Position numbers and translations under genes: made by a program
Notes under the pieces: model-generated
Seen by the model: only the letters and a program-made list of their open reading frames with translations
Databases searched by the model: none
Told to the model about the DNA's origin: nothing
From: Croceimicrobium hydrocarbonivorans
GTDB lineage: Bacteria; Bacteroidota; Bacteroidia; Flavobacteriales; Schleiferiaceae
Assembly (NCBI RefSeq): GCF_014524565.1
Contig: NZ_CP060139.1
Span: 2,239,501 to 2,303,500 of the forward strand
Direction: 5' to 3'
DNA: 64,000 nucleotides
In this document: piece after piece, positions 26,002-35,237 of the stretch
Position numbering within the stretch: the first letter of the stretch is position 1
How the letters are laid out: each line of letters begins with the position of its first letter

Positions 26002-28422
26002 TTAAGAAAGATCAATTTGCATCTTTTTTACTCTTTCTTCTAGGCTCTCATTGGTGAGTCGTTCTCTTAATCGGTCGACCATAATAGGGAAGCAAAAGGG
26101 ACTGGGTTTCTCTAGGTCCTTAATTACTATTTCCTGGCCATTAATTCTTTCCAGAGCTTGCCGTAATCGTCCTTCCTCCAATTGAAATTCGAGGGCCTCT
26201 TCATAGGATTGTTGCAAGAGTAGATTGTCGGGCTCATAATCATTGAGGACTTTGAAAATGAGGGAGCTATTGCTTTGAAGGTGTTTTTCTTTCACCGGTT
26301 CACCGGGATAGCCGCGGTATACCAACCCTGAAATAACGGCGATGTCCCTGAAACGCCTTCCCGCCAATTCAATGGCATTAACTGAGTGCATAATATCTTC
26401 CCTTAGATCTTGTAAGCTAAAGATGTCCGTGTCTAAGGCTTCCTCAATCGGCAAGGCTTTATCACTAAGAAGCTCAAAGCCATAATCGTTCATGGCTATA
26501 CTGGCGCTGATCGATTCTAATAAGGAGATGCGATAGGCTAATAATGCCGACATCCCCTCGTGAACTGCGCGTCCTTCGAAAGGGTAGATGAAGAGATGGT
26601 GACCTTCCTGACTATGGAAGCGCTCAATTAATAATTGCTCCCTTTTAGGGATGATGGAGCGTTCTTCCTGTACTTCCCAAAGGGGTTTGATTAGTTGGAG
26701 TTCAGGGTCTTTACTACTATGGCTATGACTTTCTTCCAATTTTTTTCGGAGCATCATTCCCATTTGAGCGGATAGCGGCATGCGGCCACCTTGCCAACTG
26801 GGAACTTGTCCTTTGCCGCTGCGACTTAGCTTTACCTGGGCTTCCATGCCTTTGAAGCGCACTAATTCCAAATTTCGACCGGCAAACCAAAAGGCATCGC
26901 CAGGCTTGAGTCGGGAAATGAAGTACTCTTCAATGGTGCCTAAATATCCGCCACCTTCGAATTTGATTTTAACCACCCCGTCACCTACAATGGTGCCAAT
27001 GCTCATACGGTGACGCATGGCGGTACGGCGACGATTCACAACATATTTACCGTCTTCTTCAATTTCAACCTTGTGGTATTCATCATAGCTTTCCAGCGAG
27101 GCACCACCATCGCAAACGAATTTTAGGCACCAAGCCCATTCCTCTTCTCTTAAGCTTTGATAGGAAAAGGTGGAGCGAATCTCAGGGAAGATCTCCTCGG
27201 GATAAAAACCATCGCCTACCGCTAAGCTTACCAGGTATTGTACCAATACATCAAAGGAGCGGAGGTAGGGATAGCGTTCTTCAATAAGCTCTTCTTCAAT
27301 GGCGGAGCGCAAAGCTGCGGCCTCCACTAGCTCCAAACTATGCGTAGGTACAAAGTAAATTTTGCTGGTTGCTCCAGGTTGGTGGCCACTGCGACCCGCG
27401 CGCTGCATAAAACGCGCTACTCCTTTTGGGGATCCCACCTGAATAATGGTTTCCACGGGTCGGAAATCGACTCCTAAATCTAAGCTACTGGTGCAAACCA
27501 CCGCTTTTAGCTGACCAGTATAAAGGGCGTCTTCCACCCAATTGCGCAGTTCCTTACTAATGCTACCATGATGCATGGCCATTAATCCGGCCATTTGCGG
27601 AGCCACATCTAAAATGCGTTGGTACCAAATTTCAGATTGAGAACGGGTATTGGTAAAGATGAGCGTCGACTCCGATGCTTCCAATATGGGAATAACCTTT
27701 TCCAGCATTTTTATCCCCAGGTGTCCGGCCCAGGGTAATACTTCTATGGTATCGGGTAAGACAGATTCTACCTCAATCTTTTTCCGGGTGCCGGAGCGGA
27801 TCATGGTTTTTAGGTCCTCGGGGAATTTCGGGCCCAGCAATACATCTAGAGCCTCCTCCATATTGCCTATAGTGGCTGAGATGCCCCAGCTCTGTAATTG
27901 AGGATTGATGCCTCTTAAGCGCGACAGGGCTAATTCCATTTGCACCGCTCGCTTGGAGCCCATCAATTCATGCCATTCATCCACCACTACCGAATGCAAG
28001 TGTCGAAAGGTTTGCTGGTTTTGCTTTCCTGCCAGCAGGAGGTGCAAACTTTCGGGGGTAGTGATTAGCAAATTGGGCATTTGCTTTTTTTGGCGATTCC
28101 GTTCCGCGGTGCTGGTGTCGCCAGTGCGTATGCCAACGGTAAAATCGAGCCCCATTCCTTCAATCGCTCTTTCGGCAGATTGGCGTATTTCTTTTGCCAA
28201 AGCCCGAATGGGGGTGATCCAAATCGCGCGTAAGCCCTTGCCTTTCGATTCTCTTACTAATATTGGTAGGAGTAGGGAATAGGTTTTGCCACTGCCGGTG
28301 GGTGCATTTACAATCCCGTTTTTTCCTTCTGCATAAGCTTGCCAGGCCGCTTCCTGAAAGGCTGCTGCTTCCCAATTTTGGGAGGCGAACCATTTTTCAG
28401 CGGCTTTTAAGTCGAGCTTCAT
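26002..28422 (-). CDS. Ligase-associated DExH-box helicase
   Basis: This 806-aa SF2 helicase matches, in length and opening sequence, the ligase-associated DNA damage response DExH helicase group (Lhr-like core). The motifs are Q-like/I NAPTGSGKTYSL (Lys46), Ia TPIRALAKEI, TTPESLHLLL, II VVDEWHELMG (DEWH 148-151), III GISATIGNM, IV LIFTNTRSQSE, V SLDLGVDFRPV and VI MQRAGRSGHQPG. A winged-helix/Lhr C-terminal domain follows. In many bacteria it sits with an ATP-dependent ligase, an exonuclease and PdeM; none of these is adjacent here. It is the last gene of the minus-strand block, 46 bp after the aldo/keto reductase. Confidence 0.9.
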   Translation of the reverse strand: MKLDLKAAEKWFASQNWEAAAFQEAAWQAYAEGKNGIVNAPTGSGKTYSLLLPILVRESKGKGLRAIWITPIRALAKEIRQSAERAIEGMGLDFTVGIRTGDTSTAERNRQKKQMPNLLITTPESLHLLLAGKQNQQTFRHLHSVVVDEWHELMGSKRAVQMELALSRLRGINPQLQSWGISATIGNMEEALDVLLGPKFPEDLKTMIRSGTRKKIEVESVLPDTIEVLPWAGHLGIKMLEKVIPILEASESTLIFTNTRSQSEIWYQRILDVAPQMAGLMAMHHGSISKELRNWVEDALYTGQLKAVVCTSSLDLGVDFRPVETIIQVGSPKGVARFMQRAGRSGHQPGATSKIYFVPTHSLELVEAAALRSAIEEELIEERYPYLRSFDVLVQYLVSLAVGDGFYPEEIFPEIRSTFSYQSLREEEWAWCLKFVCDGGASLESYDEYHKVEIEEDGKYVVNRRRTAMRHRMSIGTIVGDGVVKIKFEGGGYLGTIEEYFISRLKPGDAFWFAGRNLELVRFKGMEAQVKLSRSGKGQVPSWQGGRMPLSAQMGMMLRKKLEESHSHSSKDPELQLIKPLWEVQEERSIIPKREQLLIERFHSQEGHHLFIYPFEGRAVHEGMSALLAYRISLLESISASIAMNDYGFELLSDKALPIEEALDTDIFSLQDLREDIMHSVNAIELAGRRFRDIAVISGLVYRGYPGEPVKEKHLQSNSSLIFKVLNDYEPDNLLLQQSYEEALEFQLEEGRLRQALERINGQEIVIKDLEKPSPFCFPIMVDRLRERLTNESLEERVKKMQIDLS

Positions 28423-28468
28423 AAGGCGCGATTGCTTTTAAGGGCACATAAGGTTGGGCCGAGAGGGC

Positions 28469-29461
28469 TTAGAAGGGTGGGTGTTCCGGACGATTCTCGA
28501 GGATAGCATCAATGGCCTCCATTAGCTCTGGGGTTAATTTGGCCTTAGCTTCGCCGGCTTTTAGGTTTTCTTCCAATTGATACATTTTGGAAGCGCCCAA
28601 AATGGCGGTGCTCACATCGGGGTTTTTCAAGACCCAAGCAATGGCCAGTACAGGCATGCTTAAGCCTAAGTCCTGAGCCAAGGCAGTAAGCTTACGCACC
28701 TTAGCGAAGTATTCTTCTTGAAGATTTTTCTCGGCTAACCAGCTTAGCTCTTCCAAATTAAGGCGGGCGTCAGTTGGAACCCCATTATTGTATTTTCCCG
28801 TAAGGATACCGCTGGCGAGAGGACTCCAAATGGTGGTGCCTAAACCTACGGTTTTGTAAATCTGGCTGTATTCCACTTCCACCTTATCGCGCACCAACAT
28901 ATTGTATTGGGGCTGCTCCATAGTGGGAGGGATCAAGTTGTATTGGCGGGCCACCATGTGGGCTTCCATAATTTCTTGAGCGCTCCATTCGCTGGTACCC
29001 CAGTATAAAATCTTACCCTGCTGAATGAGATTATGCATGGTCCAAACCGTCTCCTCAATGGGGGTGTTTTTATCCGGACGATGGCAATAAAAGAGATCTA
29101 AATAATCTACCTGCAAACGTTTTAGGGCCTGGTGGCAAGCTTCGGTTAAGTGCTTACGGGTATTGCCTTTTTGGGTGGGCTTGGAATGTTTTAATCCGCG
29201 AATGCCAAAATAGGCTTTGCTGGATACTAGGTAGGAATCACGACTCCATTGCAAATCATGGAGAACTTCGCCCATCAGCAATTCACTCTTACCATCGGCA
29301 TAAACCTCGGCATTATCAAAAAAGTTAACGCCTGCATCATAAGCAGCCACCATTAATTCTTTGGCCATGTCCTTCCCGATCTGGGTGCCAAAAGTGATCC
29401 AGGAGCCGAAGCTCATTTCCGATACTTGTAATCCTGATTTTCCTAATCTGCGGTATTCCAT
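28469..29461 (-). CDS. Aldo/keto reductase
   Basis: This 330-aa NADPH-dependent aldo/keto reductase resembles the potassium-channel beta-subunit / YghZ-like group (start MEYRRLGKSGLQVSEMSFG). The catalytic tetrad is in place: Asp in NFFDNAEVYADGKSE, Tyr in the same motif, Lys in LVSSKAYFG, and His in LDLFYCHRPD. The C-terminal NADPH region reads WVLKNPDVSTAILGASK. The substrate is probably a carbonyl or aldehyde. The start codon lies inside the 3' end of the S41 protease gene (19-bp overlap). Confidence 0.92.
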   Translation of the reverse strand: MEYRRLGKSGLQVSEMSFGSWITFGTQIGKDMAKELMVAAYDAGVNFFDNAEVYADGKSELLMGEVLHDLQWSRDSYLVSSKAYFGIRGLKHSKPTQKGNTRKHLTEACHQALKRLQVDYLDLFYCHRPDKNTPIEETVWTMHNLIQQGKILYWGTSEWSAQEIMEAHMVARQYNLIPPTMEQPQYNMLVRDKVEVEYSQIYKTVGLGTTIWSPLASGILTGKYNNGVPTDARLNLEELSWLAEKNLQEEYFAKVRKLTALAQDLGLSMPVLAIAWVLKNPDVSTAILGASKMYQLEENLKAGEAKAKLTPELMEAIDAILENRPEHPPF

Positions 29462-31023
29462 TCTTTCATTTCATTTAAGGCCCTTAAGGCTTCCAAAACA
29501 TAGGGGTCATCAATAGCGTAAACCCGCTGATAGCCTTTGGTGCCATAGCGATTGTAGGCAATAAATGCCTTAAGTCTGTTCTTTAATGCCAGTACTTGGG
29601 CGGAGTCGGCTTCATTAATACGTTCCGCGATGGGTGCACCAAAAAAGGCATTGTAAACAGTGCTGTCTACCTCCCAGTTCTTCACAAAGCTATCTTCTTC
29701 CCATTGCGCAAATCCCTTCCGATGCTCATCCACATAGCGGAAGGCGCTTTCATCCAAATCAACCGTCATGGCTAAATGATAGAGCAGGCGAGTAGTGCCG
29801 CTGGTATCATAGCCTACTTCACGATCGGGTAAAATGCCTCCTTGGTGGCGATGTCCGCTAAATTCGGCGCTATCAGGCAATAGAACGGTAGAATCTTCTT
29901 GTAAAGAGCCGGTATTGCCATGGAAATAGTAGCTCTCATCATAGCTATCATAATCTCGCTGAATGGAGCGACCCAATGGAGTATAATAACGTTGGGTAGT
30001 AAGGCGCATTTTGGAGCCATCCTTAAGGGTGATTTCTTCCTGCACTAGTCCTTTGCCAAAGGAACGACGCCCCACAATGCTCGCTCGTTTGTGATCTTGC
30101 AAGGCTCCCGCCACAATCTCACTGGCCGAAGCTGATCCGCGATTAATCAAGACCACTAATTTTCCCTTTTCGAAAAGGCCGCGATGATTGGCATAGCTTT
30201 CTTCAATGCTGCCGTCCCGACTTTTAGTGAAGACAATCATTTTGCCTTTCGGAAGGAATTCATCGCTGATATCTTGAGCGGCACTGAGCAGTCCTCCGGG
30301 ATTATCTCTTAAATCAAATATGATGGAGGTAGCACCTTTGTTTTGGAGATTTCGCAAGGCAAGCTTCACTTCCTGAGTACTGCGCGCGGTAAATTTATTG
30401 AGCTTGATGAGGCCTACGCTGTCATTCAACAAAAAGGCAGAGCTTACCGAGTTTAGATCTACCTGGGCCCTGCGGATGTTAATATCCTTTTCTGCTTCTT
30501 CCGAAGGTCGGAATACATGCAGCTTAACTGTACTTCCCTCTTGCCCTTTCAGGGTTTTAACCACTAATTCGCTATTGAGCTTTTCTCCCGAAAGGGAAAT
30601 GCTATCCGCACTTAAAATTCGGTCGCCGGGCATAATGCCTGCTTTATCAGAAGGACCACCTTCCATAACCTGAACAACTGCCAGGCTGTCTTTGTAAATT
30701 TTGAATTCGATACCAATACCCACAAAGCTGCCGCGGATGGATTCTTCATTGGCGCTTACCTGATCTTCGGGGATATAGGTAGAGTGAGGATCGAGATGAT
30801 GGAGCAGTTCGGAAATGGTTTGGTCGAGGAGGCTATCGGTGTTTACCTGATCCACATATTCGTAGTCGATATAATCGATGATCTGCCGCAGCTTTTGTTC
30901 GCGCTCACTTTTCTCATTCAGGGCTACAGTCTGATGAGGGAAATTGAAAAAGAGGCCGAGGAAAATCCCGAAGATTACGGCCAAGCCCAATAAAATGGGG
31001 AAGAGAGTTTTGCTATTGTTCAA
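29443..31023 (-). CDS. S41 family C-terminal processing protease
   Basis: This 526-aa CtpA/Prc-type serine protease is anchored by an N-terminal hydrophobic helix (about 5-30) and acts in the periplasm. A PDZ domain (about 85-175: VGIGIEFKIYKD, GPSDKAGIMPGDRIL) precedes the peptidase domain. The catalytic Ser is in NRGSASASEIVAGALQD and the general-base Lys in GRRSFGKGLVQEE. The C-terminal 130 residues have no known function. Initiation is probably at TTG 31023, because no later Met preserves the membrane segment. It overlaps the dCMP deaminase gene by 11 bp. Confidence 0.92.
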   Translation of the reverse strand: MNNSKTLFPILLGLAVIFGIFLGLFFNFPHQTVALNEKSEREQKLRQIIDYIDYEYVDQVNTDSLLDQTISELLHHLDPHSTYIPEDQVSANEESIRGSFVGIGIEFKIYKDSLAVVQVMEGGPSDKAGIMPGDRILSADSISLSGEKLNSELVVKTLKGQEGSTVKLHVFRPSEEAEKDINIRRAQVDLNSVSSAFLLNDSVGLIKLNKFTARSTQEVKLALRNLQNKGATSIIFDLRDNPGGLLSAAQDISDEFLPKGKMIVFTKSRDGSIEESYANHRGLFEKGKLVVLINRGSASASEIVAGALQDHKRASIVGRRSFGKGLVQEEITLKDGSKMRLTTQRYYTPLGRSIQRDYDSYDESYYFHGNTGSLQEDSTVLLPDSAEFSGHRHQGGILPDREVGYDTSGTTRLLYHLAMTVDLDESAFRYVDEHRKGFAQWEEDSFVKNWEVDSTVYNAFFGAPIAERINEADSAQVLALKNRLKAFIAYNRYGTKGYQRVYAIDDPYVLEALRALNEMKEWNTAD

Positions 31024-31456
31024 GTTCCTGTGCGCTAATCTGTACCAGCTCTACGCCGGCTTTTTCCAAAAATTGTAAACCCGAGTCGTCCTTATAACGC
31101 TCAATGTATACCAATCGTTTAATGCCGGATTGGTGTACTAATTTACTGCATTCTTTGCAAGGCGAGAGGGTAAGGTATAAGGTGCCGCCATCACTGGAAT
31201 TGGTGGAGCTGGCCATCTTTAAAATAGCATTCGCTTCTGCGTGAAGGACATACCATTTGGTGTAATTTTCTTCATCCTCACAGTGATTTTCAAAACCACT
31301 GGGGGTGCCATTATAGCCATCGGAAACAATCATCCGATCTTTAATAATTAGCGCTCCTACCTTACGACGTTCGCAATACGAAAGCTGCGCCCACTCGCGG
31401 GCCATGCGTAAATAAGCGATATCGTATTTATATTGTTTAGGGTCTTTTTCCCGCAT
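31013..31456 (-). CDS. dCMP deaminase family protein
   Basis: This 147-aa zinc deaminase probably converts dCMP to dUMP for dTTP synthesis. The zinc site is visible: His and catalytic Glu in YVLHAEANAIL, and two Cys in LSPCKECSKLVH. The dCMP-deaminase-type features MAREWAQLSYCERRKVGALI and SDGYNGTPSGFENHCED agree with the family. It overlaps the esterase gene upstream by 20 bp and the protease gene downstream by 11 bp, so the genes are translationally coupled. Confidence 0.93.
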   Translation of the reverse strand: MREKDPKQYKYDIAYLRMAREWAQLSYCERRKVGALIIKDRMIVSDGYNGTPSGFENHCEDEENYTKWYVLHAEANAILKMASSTNSSDGGTLYLTLSPCKECSKLVHQSGIKRLVYIERYKDDSGLQFLEKAGVELVQISAQELEQ

Positions 31457-32570
31457 GCCGGTATTTCTTTAGTGGAGCCTGCTCAAAGAACCAGACTAAG
31501 GCCTTTGGTAATTGCTCTCGCCAAAGGTCTTCATTATGCTCACCATCTGCAACCACCTTGGTGTGTATCTGCCAGTTTGGATGCATATTATCTAAAATGG
31601 CACGACATTTTAAAGTTCTTTGAACGGCTTCTCCACTCTTATTGCCTTCTTTAGTCCCTATCATCTGATAGATTAAGGTAGGTTCTTGGCTGCCATGCTC
31701 CGCCACCAGTTCCGGGACTTCGGGATTAAACCAATAAGCCGGGGAAAAAACCAAGGCTCCTCCAAATACCTCGGGCCAGGCTTCTAAGGCGGTTAAGGAA
31801 ATTAAGCCACCTAGGGAACTGCCACCTATATAAGTGTATTCTCTTTCGGTTTTTACCGGATAATGCGCATCTATATAGGGCTTTACTTGATTCACAATAA
31901 AGTCGAGATATTCATAGCCATCGCCACCGCCGTATTCTTCATTTTCAAAGGCGGAAAGTTCCCGGATGCGATTTTCTCCACCATGGTTTATCGCCACCAC
32001 AATCAGCGGAAGCTGCAGGCTATCCAGGCACTGCGCTAAATTCCATTTACGGGAACTTCCTCTCAATCCTCGAAATAGATTTTGGGCATCCTGAAAGTAC
32101 ATTACCGGAAAATCCCGCCTGGCTTTTTCATAGCCTTCCGGCAGATAGATCCAAATTTTTCGATAGGCATTGTTATAGAAGAGACTGTCGCTTTCTGGAA
32201 GTAAATGCAGGCCTCTCGGGGGATGTTCTTCATGATCTTCCCAAGCTTCCCAATAGAGGTGGAGGCTGTCGGCGCTGAGGTCCAAGACTCGATTAGGACG
32301 TGGACTCCCATCCGCGAAAGCCTCGGCTAATTCCCAGTTACCTCCGGTAATTTTTGCTTCGACCGCTTCATCCGGTAGGTTCAAAGTCAGGGAGCCATTT
32401 TCAAAACGAAAGTTCGAATCGGCCGGGTTCCAATTATTGAAGCTACCGGCCAAATAGAAATCCTGAGGAAGTGGGTACTCTCCTTTCTGATGAATCAGGA
32501 TAGTGGTTTGGGCAAATCCACTCCAGGCGAATAAGCTGAAAAGTACGACCCATAAGGTTTTTGCCGACAT
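31437..32570 (-). CDS. Secreted esterase, enterochelin-esterase-like
   Basis: The 377-aa product has a signal peptide (LFSLFAWSGFAQ, cut near residue 20). An N-terminal CBM48/isoamylase-N-like beta-sandwich (about 22-105, FYLAGSFNNWNPAD) is followed by an alpha/beta hydrolase of the esterase D / Fes type (RKIWIYLPEGYEKA). The nucleophile Ser is in YIGGSSLGGLISL, and the triad His in VADGEHNEDLWRE. It may cleave siderophore or carbohydrate esters; no siderophore genes are near. First gene of the five-gene minus-strand block. A 15-bp perfect palindrome (TAGAAGCAGCTTCTA, 32582-32596) lies 12 bp upstream of the ATG and could be an operator. Confidence 0.85.
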   Translation of the reverse strand: MSAKTLWVVLFSLFAWSGFAQTTILIHQKGEYPLPQDFYLAGSFNNWNPADSNFRFENGSLTLNLPDEAVEAKITGGNWELAEAFADGSPRPNRVLDLSADSLHLYWEAWEDHEEHPPRGLHLLPESDSLFYNNAYRKIWIYLPEGYEKARRDFPVMYFQDAQNLFRGLRGSSRKWNLAQCLDSLQLPLIVVAINHGGENRIRELSAFENEEYGGGDGYEYLDFIVNQVKPYIDAHYPVKTEREYTYIGGSSLGGLISLTALEAWPEVFGGALVFSPAYWFNPEVPELVAEHGSQEPTLIYQMIGTKEGNKSGEAVQRTLKCRAILDNMHPNWQIHTKVVADGEHNEDLWREQLPKALVWFFEQAPLKKYRHAGKRP

Positions 32571-32671
32571 AGACTTGGGTTTAGAAGCAGCTTCTAATTT
32601 AAGTTTTTCTGGTTTCGGAAATCCACTTGCTTTAATAGATCGTATCTAATAGAAACAAAACACACTCACTC

Positions 32672-33211
32672 ATGAAACGATTTACTCTACTCACACTTTT
32701 GGTTGGTTTTTGCGCGACTCTACAGGCGCAAACGGTAATGGTTGGCGGAGAGGCGATGTACCCTAAAAAGGATATCGTTAGCAACGCTGTGAACTCCGCC
32801 GATCATACCACTTTGGTAGCCGCCGTAAAAGCTGCCGGTTTGGTGGAAACCCTGCAGGGGGATGGTCCATTTACGGTTTTTGCACCGGTAAATGATGCCT
32901 TCGAAAACCTACCTGAAGGAACCGTGGAAGCCTTATTGAAGCCTGAGGCTAAAGCAAAATTACAGGCGGTTTTAACCTATCATGTTATTCCTGGAGTTTT
33001 GGATTTTAAAGCGTTAAAGGCGAAAATCATGGAAGGCAAGGGCAAAGCGGTTTTAACTACCGTTCAAGGTGCCAAGCTCACCTTTATGATGAATGGCGAG
33101 CATAATATTTTGGTGAAAGACGCCCAGGGTAATGTGGCGAATATCACGGTATACGATGTGTATCAAAAGAATGGGGTTATTCAAGTAATCGATTCGGTTC
33201 TGATGCCCTAA
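32672..33211 (+). CDS. Secreted fasciclin (FAS1) domain protein
   Basis: The 179-aa product has a signal peptide (cut near LQAQ, residue 20) and a single FAS1 domain (about 40-178). The family boxes are H1-like GPFTVFAPVNDAFENLP and the YH box VLTYHVIPGVLDF. The last strand is GVIQVIDSVLMP. FAS1 proteins mediate adhesion or cell-surface interactions. Monocistronic by spacing. Confidence 0.93.
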   Translation: MKRFTLLTLLVGFCATLQAQTVMVGGEAMYPKKDIVSNAVNSADHTTLVAAVKAAGLVETLQGDGPFTVFAPVNDAFENLPEGTVEALLKPEAKAKLQAVLTYHVIPGVLDFKALKAKIMEGKGKAVLTTVQGAKLTFMMNGEHNILVKDAQGNVANITVYDVYQKNGVIQVIDSVLMP

Positions 33212-33280
33212 GTATCTTGTTGTTTGGTTGATAAAAGGCGACTCGCATGGTTAACATCGAGTTGCCTTTTAAATTTTTCA

Positions 33281-33331
33281 ATACATAGAATTATGATGTA
33301 TAGATATTTTATGTATTATTGCCCTATGTAT
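33281..33331 (+). repeat. 15-bp-spaced ATGTAT repeats at padR start
   Basis: ATACAT (33281) is followed by ATGTAT at 33296, 33311 and 33326, each exactly 15 bp apart. ATACAT is the reverse complement of ATGTAT, so the first two form a dyad with a 9-bp spacer. The last copy contains the ATG start codon of the PadR gene. A near-consensus -7 element TATTATTG (33314-33321) lies among them. This is a plausible autoregulatory operator. Confidence 0.5.
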
Positions 33332-33664
33332 TCGAAAGAACTTTTAAAAGGAACCCTGCAAGCCATTATTCTAAAGCTATTAGCTGAGCATGGCAGCATG
33401 TATGGATATGAGATTTCCCAAAAGGTGAAGGAGCTATCCAGTGAAAAGATTTTACTGAAAGACGGCTCCTTGTATCCGGCTTTGCAAAAAATGCTGAGTG
33501 ATGGTTTGGTCGACTATCGCGAAGAAATGATTGGTAAGCGCGTACGTAAATATTATCAGCTTACCACTACCGGAAAGGTGCGCCAAAAGGATGCCTTGCA
33601 AGAGATCAAGGAGTTTATGCAGACCCTCGATGATTTACTCAACCTCAAATTGATTATGTCATGA
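33326..33664 (+). CDS. PadR family transcriptional regulator
   Basis: This 112-aa winged-helix repressor has MYSKELLKGTLQAIILKLLA and HGSMYGYEISQKVKELS, followed by the wing motif LKDGSLYPALQKMLSDGLVD and RVRKYYQLTTTG. These are typical of short PadR proteins. I start at ATG 33326 (MYSKELL); an open frame extends upstream to 33224 but has no PadR similarity and runs through promoter-like DNA. The stop overlaps the next gene (ATGA), so regulator and membrane protein are co-translated, a common PadR arrangement. Confidence 0.9.
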   Translation: MYSKELLKGTLQAIILKLLAEHGSMYGYEISQKVKELSSEKILLKDGSLYPALQKMLSDGLVDYREEMIGKRVRKYYQLTTTGKVRQKDALQEIKEFMQTLDDLLNLKLIMS

Positions 33665-34272
33665 AAATAAGTGAGGCTCAGGAAGAGCAAATCAAGGAAA
33701 GAGTGATGCAGCACGCCTTTCAGCTTGAAGGCTTAGCCGATGATTTGATTGATCATATCTACTGCTACCTCTACGAACACGGAACGGAGAAAAGGGATTT
33801 TAGCTGTCAGCTGGATGAGGCTATTCATCTGCTAGCCCCCGATGGTTTAGAAACTATTGAAGACGAGACTTTCTATTTATTAAATTTTAAAAAGATGATT
33901 CTTATGAAACGATTCATTTACGGCATCGGCCTGATCGGAGCCATGCTTTTTAGTAGCGGTGTAATATTTAAAATTTTCCACTGGCCGGGAGCCAATGTGA
34001 TGTTGGGCAGTGGAGTTATCGTTGGGCTGCTCATGTATTTACCTCTTTGGGCTATCGATCGTAACAAGTATAAAATGGTGCAAAAACCTCTGGAAAAATG
34101 GAAGCTCAATTTGGGTGTTGCCTCTGGAGTTTTGGTAGGCTTGGGCACCATGATGAAAGCTTTGCATTTGATGGGAGCGGGTGTAACATTAATGCTAGGA
34201 GCGCTAATTTTTATCGCTGGATTCTTGCCCGTCTATTTTGTGAGTTCCTATCGAAAAGCCATTGAGGCTTAA
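33661..34272 (+). CDS. PadR-associated membrane protein
   Basis: The 203-aa product has a cytoplasmic helical N-terminus (about 1-78, EEQIKERVMQHAFQLEGLAD) and four hydrophobic segments (about 82-105, 113-130, 148-168, 174-194). The segment FKIFHWPGANVMLGSG resembles the first helices of GldL-like proteins. Function unknown; the PadR partner probably controls its level and it may sense envelope state. It shares 4 bp with padR and is followed by a strong terminator. Confidence 0.75.
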   Translation: MKISEAQEEQIKERVMQHAFQLEGLADDLIDHIYCYLYEHGTEKRDFSCQLDEAIHLLAPDGLETIEDETFYLLNFKKMILMKRFIYGIGLIGAMLFSSGVIFKIFHWPGANVMLGSGVIVGLLMYLPLWAIDRNKYKMVQKPLEKWKLNLGVASGVLVGLGTMMKALHLMGAGVTLMLGALIFIAGFLPVYFVSSYRKAIEA

Positions 34273-34277
34273 GAACA

Positions 34278-34308
34278 AAGAGCCGGATTTTTTCCGGCTC
34301 TTTTTTTG
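34278..34308 (+). terminator. Terminator of the padR operon
   Basis: AGAGCCGGA pairs with TCCGGCTCT across a 5-nt T loop, followed by TTTTTTT. It lies just past the stop at 34272. Confidence 0.88.
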
Positions 34309-34376
34309 TCTTTGTATCAGAGATAGGCGAGGGGGCCAAACATTCGTTGTACCTTTCGGCAGGAAAGAAGCCAACC

Positions 34377-35237
34377 ATGACCTACCTCAAGCTCTTACGG
34401 GTAAATAACTACCTGAAGAACTTCTATCTTTTTATGCCGGCCTTTTTCTCGGGCCGCATTCTCGAAGCTAGCATTGCTCTCAATAGCCTGGGGGCCTTTC
34501 TCCTTTTTTCGGCTATGGCCAGCGCTATCTATATCTTTAATGATAGCATGGATGTAAAGGAGGATCGACAACATCCGGAAAAGAAAAACCGACCCATCGC
34601 CTCAGGAGCTGTTTCCCTACCCATGGCCTACACTTTGGCCACTATTTTAGCCCTGCTTAGTTTGGGAATCTCCGCCTGGTTTAGCCTTAATCTCTTCTAT
34701 GTTTTACTGATTTATCTGGGTCTCAATATTGCCTATTCTATTCGTTTAAAGCATATCGCGATTTTAGATATCAGCATTGTGAGTTTGGGCTTTATCCTGC
34801 GTTTAGAAGCGGGTCATGCCGTAACTGGTATCGAACTTTCCAAATGGCTTATCATGATGGTTTTCCTACTCTCCATGTTTCAAGCCATGGCCAAGCGCCT
34901 CGATGATATCAGCATTGCCCAAGACAAAGGCCTGGTATCCCGCAAAAGCATTGATGGCTATAATGCCGATTTCCTTAAAATCGCCCTCTCCATTTTCAGC
35001 GCCGTACTGTTGGTGTGCTATATCATTTACATTACCAATCCCTGGTCGGTTAGTAGGCTGGGCGATCAATCCTATTATACCCTCTTCCCCGTTTTGTTGG
35101 GAGTACTGCGCTATTTGCAATTACTCTATGTGCACAAGCGCTCCTACAATCCGGTGAAAATCCTTTTGCAGGATCGTTTTTTACAAGTCATCTTTTTGCT
35201 CTGGATAGGAGCCTTTGCCTTCCTTATTTATGTTTAA
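34377..35237 (+). CDS. UbiA-family prenyltransferase, DPPR-synthase-like
   Basis: This 286-aa polytopic membrane enzyme is of the UbiA superfamily. The first Asp-rich motif is NDSMDVKEDRQHPEKKNRPI (with IASGAVS). The second is KRLDDISIAQDKG. The sequence style (start MTYLKLLRVNNYLKN) is that of decaprenyl-phosphate phosphoribosyltransferase-like proteins, which attach phosphoribose to polyprenyl phosphate. ATG 34377 is preferred to one at 34347 because it begins the conserved first helix. Downstream come a membrane protein (8-bp overlap) and a HAD phosphatase, consistent with a polyprenyl-sugar pathway. Confidence 0.82.
   Translation: MTYLKLLRVNNYLKNFYLFMPAFFSGRILEASIALNSLGAFLLFSAMASAIYIFNDSMDVKEDRQHPEKKNRPIASGAVSLPMAYTLATILALLSLGISAWFSLNLFYVLLIYLGLNIAYSIRLKHIAILDISIVSLGFILRLEAGHAVTGIELSKWLIMMVFLLSMFQAMAKRLDDISIAQDKGLVSRKSIDGYNADFLKIALSIFSAVLLVCYIIYITNPWSVSRLGDQSYYTLFPVLLGVLRYLQLLYVHKRSYNPVKILLQDRFLQVIFLLWIGAFAFLIYV

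Noticed and set aside
26002-28422. Full-length Lhr helicase
   Set aside because: The protein is 806 aa, about half of Lhr, and has no large C-terminal extension. The opening sequence fits the ligase-associated group.
33281-33331. Short CRISPR-like array
   Set aside because: The repeated unit is 6 bp with 9-bp gaps, far too short. It fits an operator pattern better.
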